Source: Cyanothece sp. UBA12306 | GTDB lineage: Bacteria > Cyanobacteriota > Cyanobacteriia > Cyanobacteriales > Microcystaceae | NCBI GenBank assembly: GCA_003448685.1 | Contig: DLXW01000065.1 | Coordinates: forward strand, 412 to 18,068 | Length of the DNA: 17,657 bases | Reading direction: 5' to 3' | Shown: in pieces, positions 1-6,979 of the stretch | Position numbering within the stretch: the first letter of the stretch is position 1 | Layout of the letters: each line of letters opens with the position of its first letter | The notes under the pieces: generated by a model | Told to the model about the DNA's origin: nothing | The model's database searches: none | Seen by the model: only the letters and a program-made list of their open reading frames with translations | Position numbers and translations under genes: made by a program

Positions 1-731
1 TACGGGAAGGAACCAGCCATTCCCACACCATGGCTGAAAATACAGCATTTACTAAATGTTTTCTCAAGGGAATTGTCGAAAAAGAACCCTTGCGTAAATT
101 ATTAGCTGATTTTTATTATCTCTACAGCGCCTTAGAAGAAGAATTACAGCGTCATCAAGATCATCAAGTAGTTAGTAAGATTTATTTTGCTCAACTAAAC
201 CGCAAACAAAACTTAGAAGCAGACTTAGCCTTTTATTACGGTGAAAACTGGCGAGAAGAAATCGTTGATTCACCCGCGGGACAAGTTTATGTTAACCGTA
301 TTCGTGAAATTTCTAATAGCGAACCTGCCTTATTAGTTGCCCATTCCTATGTAAGATATATGGGAGATTTATCAGGAGGTCAAAGCTTAAAAAATATTAT
401 CCGTTCAGCGTTAGAATTAACTACAGCAGAAGGGACTAAATTTTATGACTTTGATGAAATTCCTAATCCTGAAGCTAAGCGTAATTTTAAAGGAAAATAT
501 CGGGACGCGCTCAATTCTTTGCCTATTGATGATGAAACAGCGCAGAAAATTGTAGACGAAGCAAACTATGCTTTTCAACTGAATCGTGATGTAGTTCACG
601 AATTAGAAGATGATGTTAAAGCTGCTATTGGAGAACACGTTTTTGACCTAATTACTCGTCAGGACAGACCTGGTAGTACAGAACATCATCATGGCCATGG
701 TCATCCCCCTGAAATTGCAACTGTTAGCTAA
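1..731 (+). CDS. ho2: Heme oxygenase (biliverdin-producing), 5' end outside window
   Basis: Heme oxygenase opens heme to biliverdin, CO and iron using reduced ferredoxin, feeding phycobilin synthesis in the cytoplasm. The ATG at 30 is internal: the frame stays open to the left edge and reads REGTSHSHTMAEN, the family's proximal helix, with the His just before TMAEN as heme ligand. The distal helix GDLSGGQSLKNI is intact at about residues 112-123 counted from that ATG. About 15 N-terminal residues are missing (family length about 240). The C-terminal tail is His-rich (EHHHGHGHPPE). hemN follows 167 bp downstream on the same strand. In Synechocystis the low-oxygen operon is chlAII-ho2-hemN, so the ho2 assignment rests on context; sequence alone would not separate it from ho1. 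The family call is very secure. Confidence 0.95.
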   Translation, partial: REGTSHSHTMAENTAFTKCFLKGIVEKEPLRKLLADFYYLYSALEEELQRHQDHQVVSKIYFAQLNRKQNLEADLAFYYGENWREEIVDSPAGQVYVNRIREISNSEPALLVAHSYVRYMGDLSGGQSLKNIIRSALELTTAEGTKFYDFDEIPNPEAKRNFKGKYRDALNSLPIDDETAQKIVDEANYAFQLNRDVVHELEDDVKAAIGEHVFDLITRQDRPGSTEHHHGHGHPPEIATVS

Positions 732-734
732 TTT

Positions 735-762
735 ATAGTTAATAGTTAATAGTTAATAGTTA
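735..762. repeat. Heptanucleotide tandem array (ATAGTTA)x4
   Basis: Four perfect consecutive copies of ATAGTTA begin four bases after the heme oxygenase stop codon. The sequence CTGTTAGCTAA that contains the stop recurs at 774-784 just after the array, so the array sits between two short direct repeats. Short tandemly repeated heptamers of this kind are common in cyanobacterial intergenic DNA. Confidence 0.85.
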
Positions 763-783
763 ATCACTGGTTGCTGTTAGCTA

Positions 784-795
784 AATTCTAGAATT
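784..795. promoter_or_regulatory. 12-bp perfect palindrome AATTCTAGAATT
   Basis: A perfect dyad in the ho2-hemN gap, about 100 bp before the hemN start. It could be an operator for a dimeric regulator. The MarR-type activator ChlR is known to control the orthologous operon in Synechocystis, but nothing here shows that this palindrome is its site. AT-rich DNA makes chance palindromes fairly likely. Confidence 0.3.
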
Positions 796-797
796 AC

Positions 798-853
798 TAA
801 CCTGAGTTCGATCTAATTAGAACCTCCAAAATACTAAAATTGAACTCAGGTTA
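798..853. repeat. 12-bp inverted repeat with 32-bp spacer between ho2 and hemN
   Basis: TAACCTGAGTTC (798-809) is perfectly matched by GAACTCAGGTTA (842-853). The 32-bp spacer itself contains the 10-bp palindrome TCTAATTAGA (812-821). In RNA this would fold into a stem 45 bases before the hemN ATG. No run of T follows, so it is not a standard terminator. It could be an mRNA processing or attenuation element, an operator pair or the remains of a small inverted-repeat element. Confidence 0.55.
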
Positions 854-898
854 ACGAATGTTTTTGTCTCCTAAAAAATACTTTGAGCAGGTTGAATA

Positions 899-2302
899 AT
901 GGCCATGAAAATTACATCACAAAATGTACAATTTGACGCTGATTTACTCAAAAAATACGATAAATCTGTCCCTCGTTATACCAGTTATCCCCCCGCAACA
1001 GAATTAAAAACTGAAGTAGGAGAGATAGATTTTCGCGCCGGAATAGCAGCAGGAAATCATAAAAAAACTCCGATTTCTCTTTATTGTCATATTCCCTTTT
1101 GTGAAACAGCTTGTTATTTTTGTGGTTGTAATACCATTATTACTGGTAACAAAAATATTGCCCCCCGCTATTTAGAGTATTTAACTCAAGATATTAATCA
1201 AACCTCTGCTTTGATTTCTCCCCAAAGGAAAGTTAATCAAATTCACTGGGGAGGAGGAACTCCTAACTATTTGAATCTCTCGCAAATCGACGAGTTATTT
1301 AACCATTTAGTCAAAAACTTTACCATTGAGGACAAGGCAGAAATATCTATTGAAATTAACCCCCGATATATTGATAGAAATTATATCTTTTTCTTAAAGA
1401 GTTTAGGGTTTAATAGGATTAGCTTTGGCATTCAAGACTTCAATCCAAAAGTTCAAGAAGCAATCAATCGTATTCAACCAGAATCCATGCTATTTAATGT
1501 GATGAATTGGATTCGAGAAGCAGGATTTGAAGGAGCTAATGTTGACCTAATTTATGGGTTACCTTTCCAAACATTAGAAACATTTAAAGAGACAGTTCAA
1601 AAGACGATCAAACTTAATCCTGATCGCATTGCTTTATTTAACTTTGCCTATATGCCTTGGTTGAAAGCAGCACAGAAAAATATCTCTGAAGCAGACTTAC
1701 CTAAAGCAGCAGAAAAACTAGCCATTTTCCAGATGACCATTGAAGAATTAAACAGTAATGGTTATGTCTATATTGGGATGGATCACTTTGCCAAACCTAA
1801 CGATGAATTAGCGATCGCCCAACAAGAAGGTAAATTACACCGGAACTTCCAAGGATATACTACCAAACCAGAATCTGATCTCTTTGCTTTTGGTGTAACA
1901 TCTATTAGTATGTTACACGATGTTTATGTCCAGAATTATAAAGGATTAAAGGGTTATTATCAAGCTCTAGATGAAGGAAAACTGCCCATTGAAAAAGGAG
2001 TGAGTCTCCATCGAGATGATATCATCCGACGGGCAATTATTATGGAATTGATGTGTCAATTTGAACTAAATAAAGATCATTTTGAAGAAAAGTATAATCT
2101 TCATTTTGACCTTGATTTCGATCAATATTTTGCTAATGAATTAGTCGACTTGCAACCTCTAGAAGCAGATGGGTTGGTTAAACTATATAGCGATCGCATT
2201 GAAGTTACTCCCCCAGGAAGATTATTAATTCGTAATGTTGCTTCTGTCTTCGATCCTTATCTCAAAGGACGCAAAGAACAATCATTTTCTAAGGCAATTT
2301 AA
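899..2302 (+). CDS. hemN: Oxygen-independent coproporphyrinogen III dehydrogenase HemN
   Basis: A cytoplasmic radical SAM enzyme that oxidatively decarboxylates two propionates of coproporphyrinogen III to give protoporphyrinogen IX without oxygen. The 467-aa length matches true HemN rather than the shorter HemW. The N-terminal HemN signature KYDKSVPRYTSYPPA (19-33) precedes the 4Fe-4S motif HIPFCETACYFCGC, with Cys68, Cys72, Cys75 and the additional HemN Cys77. SAM-binding GGGTP lies at 118-122. ATG at 899 is chosen because GAGCAGG precedes it; an alternative ATG lies two codons later. It follows heme oxygenase, so it probably belongs to the low-oxygen tetrapyrrole cluster, where it replaces the oxygen-dependent HemF. 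The stop codon TAA overlaps the ATG of a TnpB relic. Confidence 0.96.
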   Translation: MAMKITSQNVQFDADLLKKYDKSVPRYTSYPPATELKTEVGEIDFRAGIAAGNHKKTPISLYCHIPFCETACYFCGCNTIITGNKNIAPRYLEYLTQDINQTSALISPQRKVNQIHWGGGTPNYLNLSQIDELFNHLVKNFTIEDKAEISIEINPRYIDRNYIFFLKSLGFNRISFGIQDFNPKVQEAINRIQPESMLFNVMNWIREAGFEGANVDLIYGLPFQTLETFKETVQKTIKLNPDRIALFNFAYMPWLKAAQKNISEADLPKAAEKLAIFQMTIEELNSNGYVYIGMDHFAKPNDELAIAQQEGKLHRNFQGYTTKPESDLFAFGVTSISMLHDVYVQNYKGLKGYYQALDEGKLPIEKGVSLHRDDIIRRAIIMELMCQFELNKDHFEEKYNLHFDLDFDQYFANELVDLQPLEADGLVKLYSDRIEVTPPGRLLIRNVASVFDPYLKGRKEQSFSKAI

Positions 2303-2457
2303 TGATAATTTATGGTTACTATGTTCAATTTTGTATTATTGTAGATATTCAAGAAGATTCTAAGCATTTAGAATCGACAAAAAATTGCACAGGAATTGAT
2401 GTAGGACTTAAATACTTTTACGCTGATTCTAATCGAGAAGCTTCAAGCGTAATATGA
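2302..2457 (+). pseudogene. TnpB (IS200/IS605-type) remnant, 51 codons
   Basis: An open frame starting at ATG 2302, overlapping the hemN TAA by one base, translates to a 51-residue piece. It contains YGYYVQFCIIVDIQ and then CTGIDVGLKYFYADSN, ending at TGA 2455. This pattern matches the centre of cyanobacterial TnpB proteins: the strand before the RuvC-I motif, then the RuvC-I motif GIDVGLK with its catalytic Asp. The N-terminal helical region, RuvC-II/III and the zinc ribbon are all absent, and similarity is lost after DSN. It is therefore a decayed fragment, left by a transposon insertion or carried there by recombination. No TnpA or terminal hairpin is visible nearby. The assignment comes from remembered family patterns, not an alignment. 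Confidence 0.7.
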
Positions 2458-2493
2458 TCAAAGTACAACTTGGGCAATCGTTAAAAGACATCT

Positions 2494-3519
2494 ATGGATT
2501 ATCAAGAAGCAGGGGTAGACATACAAGCAGGCCGTTCCTTCGTCGAAAAAATTCGTCAAGGAGTGGCAAGTACCCACCGTAAAGAAGTATTAGGGGGACT
2601 AGGTGGATTTGGTGGCTATTTTGAGTTACCCCAAGGCTATCAAAACCCTGTTCTCGTCTCTGGAACCGACGGAGTGGGTACTAAACTGAAAATAGCCCAA
2701 GCATTAAACCAACATCACACCATTGGTATCGATTTAGTGGCCATGTGTGTTAACGATGTCCTAACCTGTGGGGCCGAACCTCTGTTTTTTCTGGATTATT
2801 TAGCTACCGGAAAACTTAACCCCCAACAACTCAGCGATGTTGTCCAAGGAATAGTAGAAGGGTGTCGCTTGAGTGGTTGTGCCTTATTAGGGGGAGAAAC
2901 CGCCGAAATGCCAGGATTTTACCCAGTTGGGACCTACGATGTAGCCGGATTTTGTGTGGGAATTGTGGAAAAAAGCCAGATCTTAGACGGTTCTCAAATC
3001 CAAATAGGCGATGTGGTTATTGGGTTAGCTAGCAGCGGAGTACACAGCAATGGCTTTAGCTTAGTCCGTAAAATTGTAGAAGTAAATGGGTTAGATTGGA
3101 GCGATCGCCCCGATCTACTCAACGGACAAACCCTAGGAGAAGTTCTCTTAACCCCCACCCAAATCTACGTTCAACCCATCCTCAACGCCTTAAAATCAGG
3201 AATAGAGATCCATGGGATGGCCCACATTACAGGGGGTGGAATACCAGAAAACCTACCTCGCTGTTTAGGTCAAGGTCAATCACTGGAAATTATCGCTAAT
3301 ACCTGGGAAATTTTGCCGATTTTCTCATGGATAGCCCAAACAGGTCAAATCAATCCCACAAGTATGTACGAAACCTTTAACATGGGACTGGGATTTATAG
3401 TAATTGTATCTGCTCAGAAAGCCGAATTAACAATCAATTGGTTGAAAAATAAAGGAATTTCAGCCTACCAAATAGGTCAAGTTATTGAGGGAACTGGAGA
3501 AGTGCTGATCCGGTCTTAA
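2494..3519 (+). CDS. purM: Phosphoribosylformylglycinamidine cyclo-ligase (AIR synthetase) PurM
   Basis: Closes the imidazole ring in purine synthesis: FGAM plus ATP gives AIR, ADP and phosphate, in the cytoplasm. The 341-aa length matches the family (about 345). Visible motifs are the nucleotide-loop signature [13 protein letters not shown] (56-68), the acidic core [13 protein letters not shown] (78-90), GGETAEMPG (133-141) and [15 protein letters not shown] (about 179-193). ATG 2494 begins [10 protein letters not shown], the typical N-terminus; no clear Shine-Dalgarno precedes it. Upstream lie 36 bases and then the TnpB relic. Downstream is a long intergenic stretch, so it appears to be a single-gene unit, and no convincing terminator was seen. 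One HIP1 site lies inside the gene at 3101. Confidence 0.97.
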   Translation: MDYQEAGVDIQAGRSFVEKIRQGVASTHRKEVLGGLGGFGGYFELPQGYQNPVLVSGTDGVGTKLKIAQALNQHHTIGIDLVAMCVNDVLTCGAEPLFFLDYLATGKLNPQQLSDVVQGIVEGCRLSGCALLGGETAEMPGFYPVGTYDVAGFCVGIVEKSQILDGSQIQIGDVVIGLASSGVHSNGFSLVRKIVEVNGLDWSDRPDLLNGQTLGEVLLTPTQIYVQPILNALKSGIEIHGMAHITGGGIPENLPRCLGQGQSLEIIANTWEILPIFSWIAQTGQINPTSMYETFNMGLGFIVIVSAQKAELTINWLKNKGISAYQIGQVIEGTGEVLIRS

Positions 3520-3995
3520 TGTAAGTGGCTATAACTAGCTCAGAGTCAAGCAGAATTAACAAAAGTTAACTTGATTTGGGGTCTAAATTTTTGGTTGATG
3601 TCCATGTATTAGCCAAAATTTTCAGTGTAACCACAGAAACAAAAGTTAACTTTTTTAAAATTAGGTGATCTTGCTCACAACTTTTTGGGACATTAAAGGG
3701 CATTATATTAATAGGTAAAAAATACCTTTCTTCAACTTTTCTTTGGGATAACTGGTTGAGAAGTTCGTTATGATGACGATGTTAGTTCAAGGATAAATGA
3801 GGGGTTTTTGTTAAAGGTGAACATTTTACCCAAAAGTCTCTCAATCTAAGTAATTCCAAGTCTTAGAAACCTAAGTAAACCTAATTTTGCCATCAGTTTT
3901 CCCCTAACCAACTTACTGAAATTTCAGACCGAAATTGACTAAGAGATAGATGTAGTTAAACAACAAAAAACTTTCTTAAATGAGAGGTAAAGATC
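3520..3995. other. 476-bp intergenic region without a gene
   Basis: No ORF of useful length, tRNA or recognised riboswitch was seen on either strand. It holds the repeated palindromic element entered separately (3558-3572 and 3638-3652), a small hairpin GGTAAAAAATACC at about 3714-3726, and very short reading frames such as the one at 3770, which lacks a ribosome-binding site. Its length and position suggest a long leader or regulatory region for the small gene at 3996. Confidence 0.6.
3558..3652. promoter_or_regulatory. Two copies of a 15-bp palindrome-centred element, AACAAAAGTTAACTT
   Basis: Identical 15-mers AACAAAAGTTAACTT occur at 3558-3572 and 3638-3652, both preceded by CAGA. Each is centred on the dyad AAGTTAACTT; the second extends to the perfect 14-bp palindrome AAAAGTTAACTTTT (3641-3654). 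The copies are exactly 80 bp apart, close to an integral number of helical turns. This arrangement suggests two operator sites for a dimeric regulator, but the binding protein is unknown. Confidence 0.4.
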
Positions 3996-4361
3996 GTGAG
4001 TGTAACTGACTATACAATTAAACACTTTATTGTTCATAGTTTGAACTTTAATCCTTCGAGTAGCTTTGCAATTTCCCAAAAAATTCCTAGTAGTTTTTCC
4101 TTCCCAGATTTATTCAAACCCCTACGTAATTGGCTTGATAATCAAGAAATCCGCAATGAAGCATTAGCCCACCGTCTCTGTCGTCTTATTCCTTCCCAAT
4201 GTCCCTTCGCTAGAGATATTAACTTATTTGGACGGGTTATCTTGAGTATTCCTCCTCTGTGTAAACTTAATCCCCTGTATGAGGAATTAATGAACCTACG
4301 TTTCCGGGCCCTTTGCTACCTAGCTGAGGAAATCGGGGAAGATATTAGCCAATACTGCTAA
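3996..4361 (+). CDS. Mo-dependent nitrogenase C-terminus-like family protein
   Basis: A 121-aa cytoplasmic protein of the cyanobacterial family labelled Mo-dependent nitrogenase C-terminal (Mo-nitro_C). Its biochemical role is unestablished; the family name comes from domain similarity and does not make it a nitrogenase subunit. The recognisable block runs from PLRNWLDNQEIRNEALAHRL through LIPSQCPFARD (64-74) and IPPLCKLNPLYEEL (85-98) to LRFRALCYLAEE. Five cysteines (62, 69, 89, 107, 121) are evident, several in conserved blocks, which could permit metal binding. The start is GTG at 3996, supported by GAGAGG at 3982-3987, eight bases upstream; no ATG fits. It stands alone behind a 476-bp leader with repeated palindromes, suggesting dedicated regulation. 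Confidence 0.85.
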   Translation: MSVTDYTIKHFIVHSLNFNPSSSFAISQKIPSSFSFPDLFKPLRNWLDNQEIRNEALAHRLCRLIPSQCPFARDINLFGRVILSIPPLCKLNPLYEELMNLRFRALCYLAEEIGEDISQYC

Positions 4362-4402
4362 CTATCTCCTCAAATCAGTCGATTATTATTCTTCACACAC
4401 CA

Positions 4403-4457
4403 TCTATAGCAACCGCCAAGGTGGTTAGGACAGATGAGATACTTAAAACCCAACTAG
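4403..4457. repeat. Probable dispersed intergenic repeat with AACCGCC/GGTGGTT hairpin
   Basis: The segment starting CTATAGCAACCGCC includes an almost perfect stem, AACCGCC-AA-GGTGGTT (4411-4426, one G-U pair). It then continues with TAGGACAGATGAGATAC and TTAAAACCC. It is reminiscent of short repeats common between genes in Crocosphaera/Cyanothece-type genomes. There is only one copy here, so repeat status rests on memory and would need a genome-wide count. Confidence 0.4.
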
Positions 4458-4596
4458 AGACTTATTTTAGCCCCTGTCTCCTGCTATATTAATTCCCTAA
4501 CCTGAGAGAATAATACTAATGTATTAAGGCTTGACTGAAATGGTGTAAGATAGCAAACGATAGCAATAACCTCATTGATCTTCACCAAAAAAACCC

Positions 4597-5361
4597 ATGG
4601 CCATTATCGCCCTTAAAGCCTGGTATCTGGCGCAATACGAACCGATTAGGGAAATTATTCAACGTCCCCCTGATATTCGACTTAGTCGCAATAGCTTACT
4701 AAAATCAGGGTTAAGGACAGACTTTTTAGATGACAAACAAGCGATCGAGGAATCAGTTTGGTTTCAGCGTTATCTTGATGGGGATCGGGTAGAGTTTTAT
4801 ATTGAAGGAAGTGGCGGTTATATTATCTCCAATCTTGACCTAATTTCCCAGGAGATCTACTTTAGTAAACAAGAAATTACCGCCACTTTAGAACCGATGA
4901 TTTACTTTAGTGGTCAAATAGAGTATGTAGATTCGAGTGATATCATTAAAACCGCATTAGAACAAGCGATCGCGGAATATAACCAGCGATCGCGCCTTCA
5001 GTTAACTTTAGAAATTGCCCCCCGTCCCTCGGAGTCACCGTTACGACTTAGCGATAGTCAACTGCGTAAACTAAGAAAAAGTCTTTTATTTGTGGCCGAT
5101 GGAACCCCTATTATGAGTTTAAAAGAACCATCAAGATTAATTTTAAGCTCTAATGTTTGCACAGAATTAGGATACGCGCTACAAAGTAAACAGACTGGTC
5201 AAATTTTATTGATCCATCAACAACGTTCTGATTTAAAGGGAAATTGGCCTTTTGATTTGCCCCAACATCAGCAACTCACTTTTGAAACTCCTAGGGAACT
5301 CAACCAAACCTTACTTCCTGTCGTAGAAACTTTATTAAAACGCTTTAATTTGACTCCTTAG
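4597..5361 (+). CDS. Cyanobacterial conserved protein with possible TIR/NDT-like C-terminal domain
   Basis: A 254-aa soluble protein with no signal peptide or membrane segment. The N-terminal half (MAIIALKAWYLAQYEPIRE, then RNSLLKSGLRTDFLDD and WFQRYLDGDRVEFYIEGSGGY) matches a conserved hypothetical family I recognise from cyanobacteria; its function is unknown. The C-terminal part has SSNVCTELGYAL (184-195), a following strand ILLIHQQ, then GNWPFDLPQHQQLTF (215-229). This order (NV-x-ELGYA, hydrophobic strand, LPFDL) resembles TIR-like and nucleoside 2-deoxyribosyltransferase-like folds, where the Glu is catalytic. If so, Glu190 is the candidate. ATG 4597 is the first start. Three HIP1-type motifs lie in or near the middle, arguing for a long-resident gene. 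The next gene follows after 54 bp. Confidence 0.8.
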   Translation: MAIIALKAWYLAQYEPIREIIQRPPDIRLSRNSLLKSGLRTDFLDDKQAIEESVWFQRYLDGDRVEFYIEGSGGYIISNLDLISQEIYFSKQEITATLEPMIYFSGQIEYVDSSDIIKTALEQAIAEYNQRSRLQLTLEIAPRPSESPLRLSDSQLRKLRKSLLFVADGTPIMSLKEPSRLILSSNVCTELGYALQSKQTGQILLIHQQRSDLKGNWPFDLPQHQQLTFETPRELNQTLLPVVETLLKRFNLTP

Positions 5362-5415
5362 TCCTTACATAATAAGGTTAGGGAATATACAAGAGTTTTT
5401 TCTAGGACATTAACT

Positions 5416-5667
5416 ATGCCCAGAACCCCCGATGAATACGCCGTCTATCTTCTTCTTTCGAGTGGACATCGAGAAGAAGTGCGTTTTCCTAAGATTCAAG
5501 AGTTTCAAAAATGGTACAGTGGGGAACTTGTTCCCAAAGGTGATTCTAATGAATTTATCAACGTTCCCATCAAAAATATCCAGGGGGAATATATGGTGAT
5601 TCGGCCTTCAAGTATTATGGCAATTCGGGTTGAACCTGTATTTTTTGGCAGCGTAGAAAGGGAGTAA
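5416..5667 (+). CDS. Conserved cyanobacterial small protein, function unknown
   Basis: An 83-aa acidic cytoplasmic protein beginning MPRTPDEYAVYLLLSSGHREEVRFP, continuing FQKWYSGELVPKGDS and ending in IQGEYMVIRPSSIMAIRVEP. I recognise this as a small protein conserved in cyanobacteria, without a known function. It has no membrane segment, cysteine cluster or recognisable catalytic motif; the alternation of short beta-type strands suggests a compact fold. ATG 5416 is the only reasonable start. It follows the 254-aa gene by 54 bp in the same direction, so co-transcription is plausible, although CCTTA-CATAA-TAAGG (5363-5377) in the gap could form a weak hairpin. The gene marks the left border of the polysaccharide cassette. 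Confidence 0.85.
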   Translation: MPRTPDEYAVYLLLSSGHREEVRFPKIQEFQKWYSGELVPKGDSNEFINVPIKNIQGEYMVIRPSSIMAIRVEPVFFGSVERE

Positions 5668-5746
5668 TTTATGGTTTGATTCAGTGGTCTCGATAACTCA
5701 GATTTCACCGCTTACAACTCCCACGCTTCTCATAGGCACAATTATT

Positions 5747-6979
5747 ATGGCTAAAAAGTTTTTACTTATTGCTCCTAGTTATGCTTGTCAGACAATCACG
5801 GGTGCTGGTCAAAGGACAAATCTTATTTATCAGGTGCTTCAAAGCTTAGGAAAAGTTGATATTCTCTTGATAGGAGCTAAGACTCCACCATTTTGGCAAA
5901 AGTATTTTCCTCAAGCTAATTTAATTTACTTTGCCGAACGTGGACGATCAGTATTTTTTTTAGGGCAAAAATTCCCATTTTTATTACCTGAATTAATCGA
6001 TAAATTAGGAACTATTTTTACCAGAAGAATCAGTCAATATCAACCAGATGCAGATGTCAGTTCTTTGGTGACAAAGTTAATTGAAAATAACAACTATAAT
6101 CTGATTATTTGCAGATATCTGAGAACTGCGGCTTATTCAGGATTACTGAAGCCCAGTTTACTCCCAGTCCTACTTGATCTTGATGACCGAGACGATCAGG
6201 TTCTATCTTCAAGACTTGCTGTGCCTAACTTAAATTTTCTGACTCGTTTAGTGATTGCTTGGCATCATCAGCAAATGAAATCAATTATGCCTCAATTATT
6301 GACAAATTTTCAGCATATTTGGGTAACTAATATCAAAGACTACTCAATGATTCCTCATGGTTCGGTCTCGATTCTTCCTAACATTCCCTATCAATTTAGC
6401 TTGAAATCTCAGGCTAAAATCGAATTAAGTAATGCCAACAACCTAACAATTTTATTCGTTGGTAGTTTTGGACATCGCGTCAATCGAGAAGCAATGAAGC
6501 GATTTATCAGATACTGCTGGCCGAGAATAAAAGATACTGTTAGAGACGCAAATTTACGTCTAGTTGGTTCAGGACAATGGAAAACTTTAAAAGTACCAAT
6601 AAATAAGCGATCAGGAATCACAATAGTAGGTTCTGTTGAGAATCTACAAGAAGAATATCGCCGCTGTCAGTTTACAATTGCTCCTATTTTTGAAGGTGGA
6701 GGAACTAAAATTAAAGTCCTAGAATCACTTTTTTATGGACGAACTTGCTTAGTAACTCACCATATCCAGTTGGGTTACGAAGACTTGCAGTGTGAAGATT
6801 CATTATTGGTTGCCCACAATGAAAAAGAGTTAATTTATCAGTGCATCCGGCTTCTAAGAGATCCTATTTTGTGTGAAAAATTAGCTATTAAAGGCTATAA
6901 TATAATCCAGAAAAACTATTCCTTTGAACGCTTTAAATCATCATTGGAAACCCCTCTCTCTAGATTCACAAAAGGCTGA
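5747..6979 (+). CDS. GT-B glycosyltransferase (group 1/GT4-like)
   Basis: A 410-aa cytoplasmic or peripheral-membrane glycosyltransferase, probably transferring a sugar from a nucleotide donor during assembly of a surface glycan. The N-terminal Rossmann half starts KFLLIAPSY and carries the flexible loop TGAGQRTNL (18-26). The donor-binding half starts at LFVGSFGHRVN (about 236-246) and contains IAPIFEGGGTKIKVLES (311-327), the region that binds the nucleotide-sugar phosphates in this group. Acceptor and sugar cannot be read from sequence. ATG 5747 (MAKKF) is preferred; a GTG at 5684 would add 21 residues but is less typical and also lacks a ribosome-binding site. The 3' end overlaps the convergent O-antigen ligase gene by 39 bp. 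No HIP1 site is present. Confidence 0.88.
   Translation: MAKKFLLIAPSYACQTITGAGQRTNLIYQVLQSLGKVDILLIGAKTPPFWQKYFPQANLIYFAERGRSVFFLGQKFPFLLPELIDKLGTIFTRRISQYQPDADVSSLVTKLIENNNYNLIICRYLRTAAYSGLLKPSLLPVLLDLDDRDDQVLSSRLAVPNLNFLTRLVIAWHHQQMKSIMPQLLTNFQHIWVTNIKDYSMIPHGSVSILPNIPYQFSLKSQAKIELSNANNLTILFVGSFGHRVNREAMKRFIRYCWPRIKDTVRDANLRLVGSGQWKTLKVPINKRSGITIVGSVENLQEEYRRCQFTIAPIFEGGGTKIKVLESLFYGRTCLVTHHIQLGYEDLQCEDSLLVAHNEKELIYQCIRLLRDPILCEKLAIKGYNIIQKNYSFERFKSSLETPLSRFTKG

Noticed and set aside
30..32. ATG at 30 as start of heme oxygenase
   Set aside because: The codons before it remain open to the window edge and encode the conserved proximal heme-binding helix, so the true start is outside.
798..853. 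tRNA or classic terminator in the ho2-hemN gap
   Set aside because: GAGTTCGATC resembles a T-loop only superficially and no cloverleaf forms; the inverted repeat has a 32-base spacer and no T-run.
3770..3796. Tiny ORF or leader peptide in the purM downstream gap
   Set aside because: Eight codons without a ribosome-binding site or repeat of regulatory codons.
5684..5746. GTG 5684 as start of the first glycosyltransferase
   Set aside because: It adds an atypical 21-residue extension; ATG 5747 gives the normal Rossmann start KFLLIAPSY.
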